From: Woeseiaceae bacterium
GTDB lineage: Bacteria; Pseudomonadota; Gammaproteobacteria; Steroidobacterales; Woeseiaceae
DNA: 64,000 nt
Direction of reading: 5' to 3'
Assembly: GCA_021773135.1 (NCBI GenBank)
Contig: JAJFKP010000007.1
Span: 30,227 to 94,226, forward strand
The translations under genes were made by a program, and so were the position numbers. Positions 27,320 through 35,693 of this stretch are shown here, piece after piece. Each line of letters opens with the position of its first letter. Positions within the stretch are counted from its first letter, which is position 1. The notes beneath the pieces were generated by a model, which worked only from the letters and a program-made list of their open reading frames with translations, was not told the DNA's origin and did no database searches.

Positions 27320-27436
27320 TTATTCGCCGAGGCGTCCCCTTTCATTTTTCTTCGCTTTCTTCGCCGCCTTTTTCTCTTTTGGCGTCAAAGCCGCAACTTT
27401 CTTGGTCTCTTTATTGCTCTTTTGTTCCTTACCCAT
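27320..27436 (-). CDS. Small lysine-rich protein
   Basis: A 38-residue frame, MGKEQKSNKETKKVAALTP followed by KEKKAAKKAKK and NERGRLGE. It is strongly basic in the middle and likely to be helical or nucleic-acid binding. AGGGA with a seven-base spacer precedes the ATG, unusually good for a random frame, and the composition is unlike the translated neighbours. Small Lys-rich MGKxxxS proteins occur in many Gammaproteobacteria, but this identity is from general resemblance only. Confidence 0.55.
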   Translation of the reverse strand: MGKEQKSNKETKKVAALTPKEKKAAKKAKKNERGRLGE

Positions 27437-27522
27437 GATTTTTCCCTGCTTTGAGCATGAGACAGCGCTCATGCTGTTGTGGATAGTCGATTGTTACCAC
27501 AGTACAGGAGATTCGTATAAAA

Positions 27523-27570
27523 GGGGTCGAACCGATTTTTGGAGTGTGGATAAAATCGGTTCGACCCCTT
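27523..27570. repeat. Family 1 repeat, inverted pair
   Basis: Complete short element; a truncated frame begins at its right edge. Confidence 0.9.
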
Positions 27571-27926
27571 ATTTTTCTTATTTTTGGACATGTTATCGCG
27601 ACCCTTGTGTGGGATCGAACGGTGCGCTCAGGATCGGTTTCACCCTCACACAAGCAGATGACGGCCACCAGGCCACTAGCGCCGAAATCAATTTGTATTC
27701 GGAAAAACCGGGGCTCGGAAATCATTCCTCGTCAAATGATGGCGCGAAGGACATAATAATCACTGATGCGGTTCATTCCGGCGACATGCCGCGATTGCCA
27801 GGCACGTCTACCGGAACATTACCTTTTCGAAAATTTTTCAGCCGCGACATCGACATAACAGACGCTATCAAGGTCAAAAACGGAAAAATTGATGTCACCA
27901 TACTGTCGCTGCAAAACATGGAGTGA
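27571..27926 (+). pseudogene. Probable gene remnant next to a repeat
   Basis: From GTG at 27609 the frame gives about 105 residues (GALRIGFTLTQADDGHQATSAEINLY...DIIITDAVHSGDMPRLPG...RDIDITDAIKVKNGKIDVTILSLQNME). It looks like a secreted beta-rich domain, but no signal peptide, good start or ribosome site exists; in-frame sequence back to the repeat is protein-like for a few residues only. The stop lies three bases before the next lipoprotein gene, so it once headed this operon. Family not recognised. An alternative is a short gene starting at 27609. Confidence 0.45.
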
Positions 27927-27929
27927 CCG

Positions 27930-28475
27930 ATGAAGAAACGACTGCTTGTTGCGTGTGCGTTCGCAGCATCGACCCTCGCCGCTTGCGGCGGTGAAAACGG
28001 AGCCGCTGATCAATCGGCGGGTGCCAGCAAACCATCGGCGGTCGAAACAACAGCATCGTCGGCAAAAGAAATTGCGCAGGAAGTCATTGGCGCAGCCCGC
28101 GGGAGCGGGTCCATCCGTATCGGCGACGATACATTCGACCTCGACAGGGTGGTTTGCGTGCCTGGCGCAGGCGCCACTGCAATCGCCAGCGACACGGCGG
28201 GGCGCGACGGTTATCCGACGCTGACGATCAAGACGTTTCCGGAAACCATGGGTGGACCGGAAGGCAACACCGCGTCGGCGACGATCACGCGAAATGGCGA
28301 ACGCGAACAATGGACGTTCCGCAACGGCAATATAGCCAGTAGGGATGGCGTGTTTACTGCCAATGGACTCTTGAACGGCGCGCGCATGGTCGAACAACCG
28401 GACGGAGGTTTGAAATCGGAACCGTATGGCGACGAAGGCGTGAAACCTTTCATGTCGAAAATTGAGTGCCGCTAG
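27930..28475 (+). CDS. Lipoprotein of unknown function
   Basis: A 181-residue lipoprotein with signal peptide and lipobox (MKKRLLVACAFAASTLAAC) and a low-complexity linker. The mature domain has the pattern SGSIRIGDDTFDLDRVVCVPG ... PTLTIKTFPETMGG ... ASATITRNGEREQWTFRNGN ... MSKIECR, with two Cys likely paired. The opening strand (GxxxxxxFDLDRVVCVP) resembles that of the following gene's domain (VRFDGVDYPMEFTEPAYCG), so the two may be related. It is encoded three bases after the truncated frame and 27 before the next lipoprotein. Confidence 0.72.
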   Translation: MKKRLLVACAFAASTLAACGGENGAADQSAGASKPSAVETTASSAKEIAQEVIGAARGSGSIRIGDDTFDLDRVVCVPGAGATAIASDTAGRDGYPTLTIKTFPETMGGPEGNTASATITRNGEREQWTFRNGNIASRDGVFTANGLLNGARMVEQPDGGLKSEPYGDEGVKPFMSKIECR

Positions 28476-28502
28476 TCTTTCTGCACCAAAGGAGCGCATC
28501 AA

Positions 28503-29330
28503 ATGAGCAAGCATAAAATTATTCTCACGGCTGCGATGTTTATTGTCTTTGCCAGCGGCTGTGGCAAGGAAGATGAAAATGGCAATACGGCGCCTGATAC
28601 GCAAGCGGAATTGACCGAGGATCAGCAAAAGGCGATGGAGGCTGGCGCCGCCGAGAATAGGCGCGCTAATGAAACAAGGGAATCCCAGTCTGCGCAGAGC
28701 GATGTGCCGGGCAAGGAAGAGGTGGGCAATCGCCTCACCAGCCAGCAAGAGTCGAGCACCATTGCCGCTCTATTGGCTTCCGGGCTAACACGCGAACAGG
28801 CTGAGGCGATGCTGGCGATGGGCGACGGGACTCCCGGAAGCGCAGAAAAAGTAGCGGCGATCGCCGCCATGGATCCGCGTGCACAGGCGCGAAAGCCAGA
28901 ACCGAAGGAAAGCCGCCTGACGGTTCGGTTTGACGGCGTTGATTATCCGATGGAATTTACAGAGCCGGCATACTGCGGTGACTTTTTTGGAATCTCGTCG
29001 GCGGGTTTTAATGCAATCAATTCGATCGGCGAAGAACGCGTCACAAAATTCTCTTACCGGGGGAATCATGAAACGTTCATGTTTACCTTTTGGCGGGATA
29101 CGGTTCCGGAGCAGTTCGACCCCGTCGATTCTGACGCAAATTTCACCATTCAAAAGAAAGGCGGAGTCGTCAGCGGCTTTGAGATAGTCAATGGAACGCG
29201 CGCCGGAGATCTCAATGCAGAGAACGTCAAACGCTTCGTTGCCGAAGGATCGACATTATCTTACGAAGGACCTTTCTCGGCGGGCTCTGACGAAAGCATT
29301 ACCATCGAAGCAGTTTACTGCCCGAAATAA
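28503..29330 (+). CDS. Lipoprotein with helical linker, unknown function
   Basis: A 275-residue lipoprotein: signal peptide with lipobox (LTAAMFIVFASGC), then about 110 residues of charged, Gln/Glu/Ala-rich probable helix (AELTEDQQKAMEAGAAENRR, REQAEAMLAMGDG), then a beta domain (LTVRFDGVDYPMEFTEPAYCGDFF ... FNGAINSIG ... FMFTFWRDT ... GGVVSGFEIVNG ... AVYCPK) with two Cys. Ribosome site GGAG before the ATG. It appears to be co-transcribed with the lipoprotein upstream. Confidence 0.72.
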   Translation: MSKHKIILTAAMFIVFASGCGKEDENGNTAPDTQAELTEDQQKAMEAGAAENRRANETRESQSAQSDVPGKEEVGNRLTSQQESSTIAALLASGLTREQAEAMLAMGDGTPGSAEKVAAIAAMDPRAQARKPEPKESRLTVRFDGVDYPMEFTEPAYCGDFFGISSAGFNAINSIGEERVTKFSYRGNHETFMFTFWRDTVPEQFDPVDSDANFTIQKKGGVVSGFEIVNGTRAGDLNAENVKRFVAEGSTLSYEGPFSAGSDESITIEAVYCPK

Positions 29331-29402
29331 GAGGTAGAAATATTTCTGGAATAGCGCCAGCGTTGTGCCTCATTTATCTCAGTGCACGTTGACCCGGAAA
29401 AT

Positions 29403-29489
29403 GGGGTCGAACCGAATTAGTCAGTACTGCTTAAACCGGCTTGCGCGCCAGAACAATGTTGGTCAAATAGAAAATCGGTTCGACCCCTT
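29403..29489. repeat. Family 1 repeat, inverted pair
   Basis: Left and right arms are separated by about 50 bases of interior, longer than in the minimal elements. Confidence 0.9.
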
Positions 29490-29494
29490 ATCTA

Positions 29495-31174
29495 CTAGAA
29501 GGGGCGATGCGCACGGGCTGCTCCATCAACATCAACCAGCTCCGGCCTTCCCTGTGCAGGCACAAAACTATGCGCCTGCGCCATCGGCCAGTACGCCTTG
29601 AACACTGGCACATCGACATGACCTTCAACCAGCGCACCAGGCTCCACAAACGTCAGCAGATTTGCCAACAATTTCGTGCTGCCCTGAGAATGCCGCCGCA
29701 CGATATGCGATGCGGATAACTCACCGGGATGATTGAGTCCCGCAGCTTCAACCAGTTCCTGCAGCGCGAACAAGGTCTGCTGGTGAAATTGATAAACACG
29801 CTCGGCCTTGTCCGGCACGACCAGTGCTCGCTGACGAGCCTTGTCCTGTGTGGCCACGCCGGTCGGGCAGTGACCCGTGTGACAGGCCTGCGCCTGAATA
29901 CAGCCGAGTGAAAACATAAAGCCGCGTGCGGCATTACACCAGTCAGCGCCGATCGCAATCATGCGCGCGATATCGAACGCGCTCACGACCTTGCCGGCAC
30001 AACCGATGCGCACCTTGTCACGCAGGTTCAACCCAACCAGCGTGTTATGCACCAGCAGCAGTCCTTCCTGCAACGGCGCGCCAACGTGATCGCTGAACTC
30101 CAGCGGGGCGGCGCCGGTTCCGCCTTCGGCGCCATCCACGACAATGAAATCCGGCGTAATGCCGGTCTGGACCATCGCCTTGGCAATGGCAAACCATTCC
30201 CAGGGATGTCCAATACACAGCTTGAATCCGGTCGGCTTGCCGCCCGATAAGTCGCGTAGCCGGTCGACAAACTCCAGCAACTCAATCGGCGTGCTGAACG
30301 CGCTGTGACTCGCCGGCGAAAGGCAGTCCTCGCCCTGCAGTACACCACGGGCTGCAGCGATCTCAGCCGTCACCTTTTCTCCCGGCAACACACCACCATG
30401 CCCGGGCTTCGCGCCCTGGCTGAGCTTCACTTCGATCAACTTGACAGCATCGTGCGCCGCCGACGCGGCGAATCGTTCCGGGTTGAATGTGCCGTCCTCA
30501 TTGCGACAACCAAAATAGCCCGAGCCGACCTGGTAAATCAGGTCACCGCCGTGCTCAAGGTGATGGCGACTGATGCCGCCTTCGCCGGTATCGTGTGCGA
30601 AGTTGCCGCGACTGGCGCCGGTGTTGAGAGCCTGAATTGCATTTGCACTCAGCGCACCGAAACTCATTGCCGAGATATTGAAAATACTCGCTTCATACGG
30701 CTTGGCCCGATCGGCACCAATGACAACCCGAAAGTCATACGAATCGAGTTTCGTCGGTGTCATCGAGTGATTGATCCATTCGTAACCGATGCGGGTCAGG
30801 TCTTGCTGCGTACCGAATGGCCTTTTGTCCGGTTGTCCCTTTGCGCGTTGGTAAACGAGCGAGCGCTGCTGGCGGGAGAACGGTGCCGCCTCGGTGTCGC
30901 TTTCGAGGAAATACTGGCGAATCTCGGGGCGGAAAGCTTCAAGCATGAAACGCATGTGCCCGGTGATGGGATAGTTTCGCAGGAGTGAGCGAGGCGCTTG
31001 TTGCGTGTCTCGCAAGCCGACCAGTGTCAGCAGGACGAAGACCAGCGCGAGCCAGCCGCCAGAACCGAAGTTATTCCACCAGAGACCAGCAGCGACTGCG
31101 GCCGCCGCACAAAAAAGCCAGACCGCGTAACGAAACGGAATGTAATGATCGAGTTTGTCCAGCCAATGAAACAT
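29495..31174 (-). CDS. FMN-binding glutamate synthase family protein
   Basis: A 559-residue protein with two N-terminal membrane helices (YAVWLFCAAAAVAAGLWW, WLALVFVLLTLVGL) and a GltB-type (beta/alpha)8 FMN domain: SAMSFGALSANAIQALNTGA, GEGGISRHH, QGAKPGHGGVLPGEKV, DGAEGGTGAAPLEF, and the Cys-rich QAQACHTGHCPTGVATQD that binds the 3Fe-4S cluster in glutamate synthase. No amidotransferase domain is present, so it is not complete GOGAT; members of this family are stand-alone oxidoreductases of unknown substrate. GGAG seven bases before the Met at 31174 sets the start. Confidence 0.87.
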   Translation of the reverse strand: MFHWLDKLDHYIPFRYAVWLFCAAAAVAAGLWWNNFGSGGWLALVFVLLTLVGLRDTQQAPRSLLRNYPITGHMRFMLEAFRPEIRQYFLESDTEAAPFSRQQRSLVYQRAKGQPDKRPFGTQQDLTRIGYEWINHSMTPTKLDSYDFRVVIGADRAKPYEASIFNISAMSFGALSANAIQALNTGASRGNFAHDTGEGGISRHHLEHGGDLIYQVGSGYFGCRNEDGTFNPERFAASAAHDAVKLIEVKLSQGAKPGHGGVLPGEKVTAEIAAARGVLQGEDCLSPASHSAFSTPIELLEFVDRLRDLSGGKPTGFKLCIGHPWEWFAIAKAMVQTGITPDFIVVDGAEGGTGAAPLEFSDHVGAPLQEGLLLVHNTLVGLNLRDKVRIGCAGKVVSAFDIARMIAIGADWCNAARGFMFSLGCIQAQACHTGHCPTGVATQDKARQRALVVPDKAERVYQFHQQTLFALQELVEAAGLNHPGELSASHIVRRHSQGSTKLLANLLTFVEPGALVEGHVDVPVFKAYWPMAQAHSFVPAQGRPELVDVDGAARAHRPF

Positions 31175-31260
31175 TGCAACGCTCCGCACAGCGGCCGTCG
31201 AAAAACAGCCGTCTTCAGTAGAGCATCGGCAGATTTAGCAAAAAGTTGAGGAGTAAATAA

Positions 31261-31352
31261 GGGGTCGAACCGACTTTAATGGCACTTCAAATTACGAATT
31301 AAGGGGTCGAACCGATTTAAAACAGACTTAAGGGGTCGAACCGGATTAGACG
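31261..31352. repeat. Family 1 half-sites upstream of the RAYT
   Basis: Three forward half-sites at 31261, 31302 and 31331, with no inverted partner on this side. The matching inverted arms lie beyond the transposase gene at 32102-32148. Confidence 0.92.
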
Positions 31353-31410
31353 GTACTTTGCTTAAAAATGCGCATAGCTCGCAGCAGCCCGACAGAAAGA
31401 CAATGCGGCA

Positions 31411-32100
31411 ATGCCACGTCAATGCAGATATTTCATTCCCGGTATTCCGCAACATGTCATAACCCGCGGCGTGAACCGGCAACCAGTATTCTTTCACGAA
31501 CAGGACTACACGCTCTATCTGGAAGCTTTACGGGACGCGGCGGCAATCAACGAATGTCTGATCCATGCCTACGTCTTGATGACCAACCACGTGCATCTGT
31601 TGGCCACTCCAGTCCGAAAAAGATCGCTGCCTCTAATGATGCAGGCGATGGGACGAAACTATGTCCAGCGTTTGAACGTTCGCTACGACCGAACCGGCAC
31701 ACTATGGGAGGGGCGCTACAGAGCCAGCCTGATTCAGGACAGCAGTCACCTTCTGACATGTCAGCGCTACATCGAGCTTAACCCCGTGCGTGCCGGAATG
31801 GTTGTGGCACCTGGTGACTACCCGTACTCGAGTTATGCCTATCACGCCACCGGACGCGATGACGCCCTGATTACAGCGCACGCCTGCTATCTTGATCTGG
31901 CTGCCGACCCTTCACTGCGACAGCAAGCCTACCGAAAGCTCTTCCATAACCTGATCGACGACAAGTTATTGACCAGAATCCGTATGAACACCAATGCTTG
32001 TGGTGTTATTGGCGACCGACTCTTTAAGGAGCATATTGAAGCGATACTGGGCCGCACGGTGCCAACCTGCAGCCGTGGCAGGCCAAGGCTGGATAAGTAA
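31411..32100 (+). CDS. REP-associated tyrosine transposase (RAYT)
   Basis: A 229-residue Y1/HUH-type transposase of the TnpA_REP family. The N-terminal strand MPRQCRYFIPGIPQHVITRGVNR, the HUH metal motif TNHVHLL (H60, H62), the GTLWEGRYRASLI block and the catalytic Tyr context CQRYIELNPVRAGM (Y120) are all in place, so it should be active. RAYTs nick and join short palindromic repeats at single-stranded DNA. Half-sites flank the gene in inverted orientation, the right arm one base after the stop codon. This is the only transposase gene in the window. Confidence 0.93.
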   Translation: MPRQCRYFIPGIPQHVITRGVNRQPVFFHEQDYTLYLEALRDAAAINECLIHAYVLMTNHVHLLATPVRKRSLPLMMQAMGRNYVQRLNVRYDRTGTLWEGRYRASLIQDSSHLLTCQRYIELNPVRAGMVVAPGDYPYSSYAYHATGRDDALITAHACYLDLAADPSLRQQAYRKLFHNLIDDKLLTRIRMNTNACGVIGDRLFKEHIEAILGRTVPTCSRGRPRLDK

Positions 32101-32101
32101 T

Positions 32102-32148
32102 AATTCGGTTCGACCCCTTAAATCAATTAAGTCGGTTCGACCCCTTTA
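32102..32148. repeat. Family 1 half-sites downstream of the RAYT
   Basis: Two right-arm half-sites (aattcggttcgacccctta at 32102 and aagtcggttcgacccctt at 32129), inverted relative to those upstream of the transposase. Confidence 0.92.
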
Positions 32149-32154
32149 TTTTTA

Positions 32155-32538
32155 TTACTCTTCCGCCAACGCAGCCAGAGTCGTTTTGTCCTCGTCACTC
32201 GGCGCGTGATTTATGCGGAGCAGGATGCTGGCGAGCTTCCGCGCATCCGCCCCGGCGCTGTCGTCGCTGATGATATCTTCCAGCCGGTCAGTATCCTTCT
32301 CCGTCACCTTGTGCTGGATATTGGAGATTGCCATCGCAATATCTGCCGCTTCCTCTGTACTGTCATCGTTGTCGATGATGCCCTTCAATGTCGCTTTGTC
32401 GTCATCCGATGGAAAGTGATTAAGGCTCATCGTGATCCGGGCCATTGTCTTTATCGCCGCGTCGTCCGCCAGGGCGAGACCTGTTGAAAAAAGCGAAGTA
32501 ACTGCAATACCTGCCAGGACTAATACAAACTTTTTCAT
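32155..32538 (-). CDS. Small periplasmic helical protein
   Basis: A 127-residue protein with a signal peptide (MKKFVLVLAGIAVTSLFSTGLALA). The mature part has two similar halves: ITMSLNHFPSDDDKATLKGIIDND and ILLRINHAPSDEDKTTLAALAEE, each with an (I/L)NHxPSD(D/E)DK-TL motif, so it arose by internal duplication. The acidic SDDDK segments could bind divalent metal. Ribosome site GGAGG with a six-base spacer fixes the start. No known family recognised; no operon partner. Confidence 0.75.
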   Translation of the reverse strand: MKKFVLVLAGIAVTSLFSTGLALADDAAIKTMARITMSLNHFPSDDDKATLKGIIDNDDSTEEAADIAMAISNIQHKVTEKDTDRLEDIISDDSAGADARKLASILLRINHAPSDEDKTTLAALAEE

Positions 32539-32613
32539 GTCGACCTCCTGCAATGACAAATGTCACCCGCTGATTCTATTCCTCAATTGGGTCCCGACGC
32601 ACCAATTTTCGAA

Positions 32614-32632
32614 AAAACCGGTTCGACCCCTA
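32614..32632. repeat. Family 1 half-site
   Basis: A lone right arm (aaccggttcgacccct) in the gap before the NHL gene. Confidence 0.75.
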
Positions 32633-32808
32633 TTCGCCAGCCCATCTCGCGTGGCCGCTGTGGCACTATCACTCACGATCAGGCAGCCATGCTGGCAGCG
32701 GACGGATTGGGTTTTGCCTGATAGGGTAGAGCTTGGGACATTCCGGGCGTCGCCTACATCAGTTAGATTGCTGACTTGCACGCGCAAGCTCCTTTGTCGG
32801 AGAACATC

Positions 32809-34335
32809 ATGTTAAAAACAAAAAGCATTTCTCTAATCATATTGATAACTGGCTTACTAAGCCTCCCGGCATGTTCTGATCAAAGCACTGAGCTCAACCC
32901 ATCTGCGGAAAGTGCACCAGCGGCGCGGCAGACTGCCGAACCACCGCGACCGCTTACAAATAAGACGGTTCACCTGTTGATGGCGCGTTCTGAACCTCGA
33001 GTACCTGCAGGTGCGACTGCCCCTGGATTCGTGGTTGATCCCAGCTGGCCTAAACCCTTACCAAATAACTGGCTCATCGGTCAGGTGGGTGGGCTGGCAG
33101 TGGACGCTCACGATAATATCTGGGTATACCACCGTGGCAGGTCTTTGGATGAAAGTTCTGTTCGCGGCCTTGGCGTCGCAGGTACAGATGCCAATGGCAG
33201 TCCGATCGATGGGCTGGGTTTTTCCAGAGCACTGGCGGAACAAGTCGCGGGTTGCTGTGACGTGGCGCCTGCAGTACTCAAGTTCGATACGGAAGGCAAT
33301 TTGCTGGATGCCTGGGGCGGGCCACAGGATCCCGACTTCCTGGCAGATAACTGCCGCGAGTCAGACGGTTGTTTCTGGCCGGGAACAGAGCATGGGATCT
33401 ATGTCGACCACAACGACTTCGTTTACATCTCGGGCAACGGCACTGGTGCTGCCGGGCAGTTTCCCTGGGCGGCAACTCATGGCGATGATTCTCACATCCT
33501 GAAATTTACAGCTGATGGCGAGTTTATTTATCAGATTGGCCATGCCGGTGCCGAGGGACCGGACAGCGAAGATACCGATAGTGGCCCTAACGGCACGCCG
33601 CAACCGTACAAGGTCGCTGACATGAGTGTTGATCCGGAAACCAATCGGATGTATGTCGCTGATGGCTACGGTAACCGTCGAATTCTGATTGTCGATGCCG
33701 AAAACGGACAGTACCTCGGTCATTTTGGCGCATACGGACAAAACCCGGTGGATGACCCGGAAGGAACCGATGTCGATCCATACGATGCGGGGCCCTGGGC
33801 GGCGGATTATCAGGCCGGCAATATGAAACCCATGTTTTACCGCAGCCCCTTGCACTGCGCCAAGTTGAGTAACGACGGTCTGCTATATGCCTGTGACCGT
33901 AGTAATAATCGTATTCAGGTTTTTGAAGCCAGCAAAGCAGGCTTGGGTGAATGCGCCAACCCGGATGCCGAGCCTGGTCTGTGTGGCTTCGTCAGGGATA
34001 TTCCTATCGCGCCGCAAACCGCCAGTGGTACCGCCGTTGCTGCCGCGTTTTCCGTGGACCCCGATCAGTCCTGTTTGTATGTCGCAGACCTGGCCAATGG
34101 GACCTTCTATATTGTGAATCGAGAAAACCACACGGAGCTGGATCGCATCGGCCGACGCGGACGACAAGTTGGAGAATTCCATTGGATCCATATCCTTTCC
34201 GTAGACTCCGCCGGCAATATCTATACGGGAGAAGTCCAATCCGGTCCGCGCGTTCAGAAGTTTACGCGTTACGGACCCGCATCTTGTAGCGGCACAGGTT
34301 ACGCAGATATCGGCTCATATGATCGTAATCGTTAG
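32809..34335 (+). CDS. NHL-type beta-propeller lipoprotein
   Basis: A 508-residue lipoprotein (LITGLLSLPAC) whose mature part is a six-bladed NHL-like propeller. Repeats contain the typical D(x)N(I/R)xVxxxG.. and GxVxxFD signatures: GLAVDAHDNIWVYHRG, SVDPETNRMYVADGYGNRRILIVDA, SNDGLLYACDRSNNRIQVFEA, SVDPDQSCLYVADLANGTFYIVN, SVDSAGNIYTGEVQSGPRVQKF. Several Cys pairs (CCDV, NCRESDGC) suggest disulfides. NHL propellers bind proteins or act as lyases; no catalytic site is apparent here. GGAG before the Met at 32809 sets the start. Confidence 0.85.
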   Translation: MLKTKSISLIILITGLLSLPACSDQSTELNPSAESAPAARQTAEPPRPLTNKTVHLLMARSEPRVPAGATAPGFVVDPSWPKPLPNNWLIGQVGGLAVDAHDNIWVYHRGRSLDESSVRGLGVAGTDANGSPIDGLGFSRALAEQVAGCCDVAPAVLKFDTEGNLLDAWGGPQDPDFLADNCRESDGCFWPGTEHGIYVDHNDFVYISGNGTGAAGQFPWAATHGDDSHILKFTADGEFIYQIGHAGAEGPDSEDTDSGPNGTPQPYKVADMSVDPETNRMYVADGYGNRRILIVDAENGQYLGHFGAYGQNPVDDPEGTDVDPYDAGPWAADYQAGNMKPMFYRSPLHCAKLSNDGLLYACDRSNNRIQVFEASKAGLGECANPDAEPGLCGFVRDIPIAPQTASGTAVAAAFSVDPDQSCLYVADLANGTFYIVNRENHTELDRIGRRGRQVGEFHWIHILSVDSAGNIYTGEVQSGPRVQKFTRYGPASCSGTGYADIGSYDRNR

Positions 34336-34349
34336 TCAATCATGGTTTA

Positions 34350-34448
34350 GGGGTCGAACCGAATTAATCTACACTCCAGAATATCCCTTGTTTGATGTAT
34401 GTGTCGAACCGAATTGAATTGCGCTCCCAAAATCGATTCGACCCTTTA
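34350..34448. repeat. Family 1 repeat, inverted pair
   Basis: Left half-sites at 34350 and 34402, right arm decayed to aatcgattcgaccctttaaa. Confidence 0.85.
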
Positions 34449-34580
34449 AATTTGCGGATCCTCATCCTAAGCGACGCGGGTTACGCAGATATCGGCTCCT
34501 GTGATCGTAATCGTTAGTCAATCATGGATCAGAGGCCAAACTGGGTAAATCTGCACTCCTGCAGATCGCATAAAAGATGT

Positions 34581-34630
34581 AAGGCTCGAACCAAATTCAT
34601 CTACACGCGAAAAACTCGGTTCGACCCACT
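34581..34630. repeat. Family 1 repeat, decayed pair
   Basis: Both arms mutated (aaggctcgaaccaaattcat; aactcggttcgacccacta), still an inverted pair. Confidence 0.7.
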
Positions 34631-34711
34631 AGATTCGAATCCGTAGATATTAGCAGCAGTTTCGCGAGCGACAATAACCAAGAGAGTCCTCAGTAACGCT
34701 CCTGAACGATT

Positions 34712-34760
34712 AGGGGTCGAACCGAATTGAATTGAATCCAAAAAATCGGTTCGACCCCTT
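34712..34760. repeat. Family 1 repeat, inverted pair
   Basis: Intact short element between the two duplicated agcagcagtttcgcga segments. Confidence 0.9.
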
Positions 34761-34863
34761 AGATACCAGCAGCAGTTTCGCGACCGACAATAAACGAAAG
34801 TGTCCTCAGTAACGCTCCCGGATCAGAAGTCAATTGAGCCAACTGTCCCCGATACTTTGGGCG

Positions 34864-35538
34864 TCAGGTGCTGCGGTAATTTGCTCCGGGATAGAATGCC
34901 CAGGCGAGTAGCGCCCCCTGGAGCAATGTGCCGATAACGCCCACCGCATCCGCAGTGCCATGCGGTTCCCCGAAAATCAGCAGAATCAATTGTACCGGAA
35001 CGAAAGCGATACAGAACTTGACCACGACGGCCCTTGCCGGAGTCAGGGCCGGGGCTGAGCGACTGGTGCTGTCACGCCGGACGCCCCACCACCAAGTCAC
35101 AGCAAGGGCCAGTGCCGCGAAATGAAAAATGAAAAACGGTATGGATATATTGACATTCACACCCAGCGTGTCGCCCTGAAAGATGATTGGTTCACCTAAT
35201 GCCAGGTTATAAAGTGCGTCCACGGCGAACACGGCGAAATACAGCAGCACCACCGGAGCCGCAATTCGAAAGTTGAAATTTCGCAGGTGATACAGCAGAA
35301 AAATGCCGCTTGACAGTAATACATAAATCAGCAGGAAATCCGGTCGCGATAGTCCCGCCGAATAGAACGTTCGACCGAATAGAGTGGTTCCCCACTCGTA
35401 GCTATTGCCTTCGAACGTCAGCCGAAAAAAAACCAGCCACGGTAACAAGGTTTTCAGCGCAATGAAAAACCATAGCAACGGAAAGACGCGCTCATCGATT
35501 TTTCTCGGCCTGTCGATATCATTCATGACTACCGCCAT
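34864..35538 (-). CDS. Multi-pass membrane protein of unknown function
   Basis: A 224-residue integral membrane protein with about six hydrophobic helices (LLWFFIALKTLLPWLVFFRL, FLLIYVLLSSGIFLLYHL, APVVLLYFAVFAVDALYNL, IPFFIFHFAALALAVTWWWGV, AVVVKFCIAFVPVQLILLIF, AVGVIGTLLQGALLAWAFY). No transporter or enzyme motif recognised. Start could be the Met at 35538 or at 35526; neither has a strong ribosome site. It is divergent from the next gene across a family 1 cluster. Confidence 0.65.
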   Translation of the reverse strand: MAVVMNDIDRPRKIDERVFPLLWFFIALKTLLPWLVFFRLTFEGNSYEWGTTLFGRTFYSAGLSRPDFLLIYVLLSSGIFLLYHLRNFNFRIAAPVVLLYFAVFAVDALYNLALGEPIIFQGDTLGVNVNISIPFFIFHFAALALAVTWWWGVRRDSTSRSAPALTPARAVVVKFCIAFVPVQLILLIFGEPHGTADAVGVIGTLLQGALLAWAFYPGANYRST

Positions 35539-35579
35539 CTTTTGTGCCTGACTCCGGGTACAGTTTACTCAAAAAAAAA

Positions 35580-35673
35580 GGGGTCGAACCGATTTAATCG
35601 GACCTAATAAGAAAAAGAAATAAAGGGGTCGAACCGATTTTTGATGTGCCGATTAAATCGGTTCGACCCCTTT
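35580..35673. repeat. Family 1 repeat cluster
   Basis: Two forward half-sites (35580, 35624) and a right arm (35655-35672) ending in TTTTT, inside a divergent promoter region. Confidence 0.9.
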
Positions 35674-35693
35674 TTACTGCGTATAGTGTCGCA

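Larger units (their letters stand above)
34294..34830. repeat. Local duplications and family 1 repeats downstream of the NHL gene
   Basis: The last bases of the NHL gene (acgcagatatcggctc, gatcgtaatcgttagtcaatcatgg at 34302-34344) are repeated at 34482-34526, outside the gene. A second pair, starting agcagcagtttcgcga at 34653 and 34768, each runs into gtcctcagtaacgctcc. Family 1 elements sit beside each copy. Confidence 0.8.
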
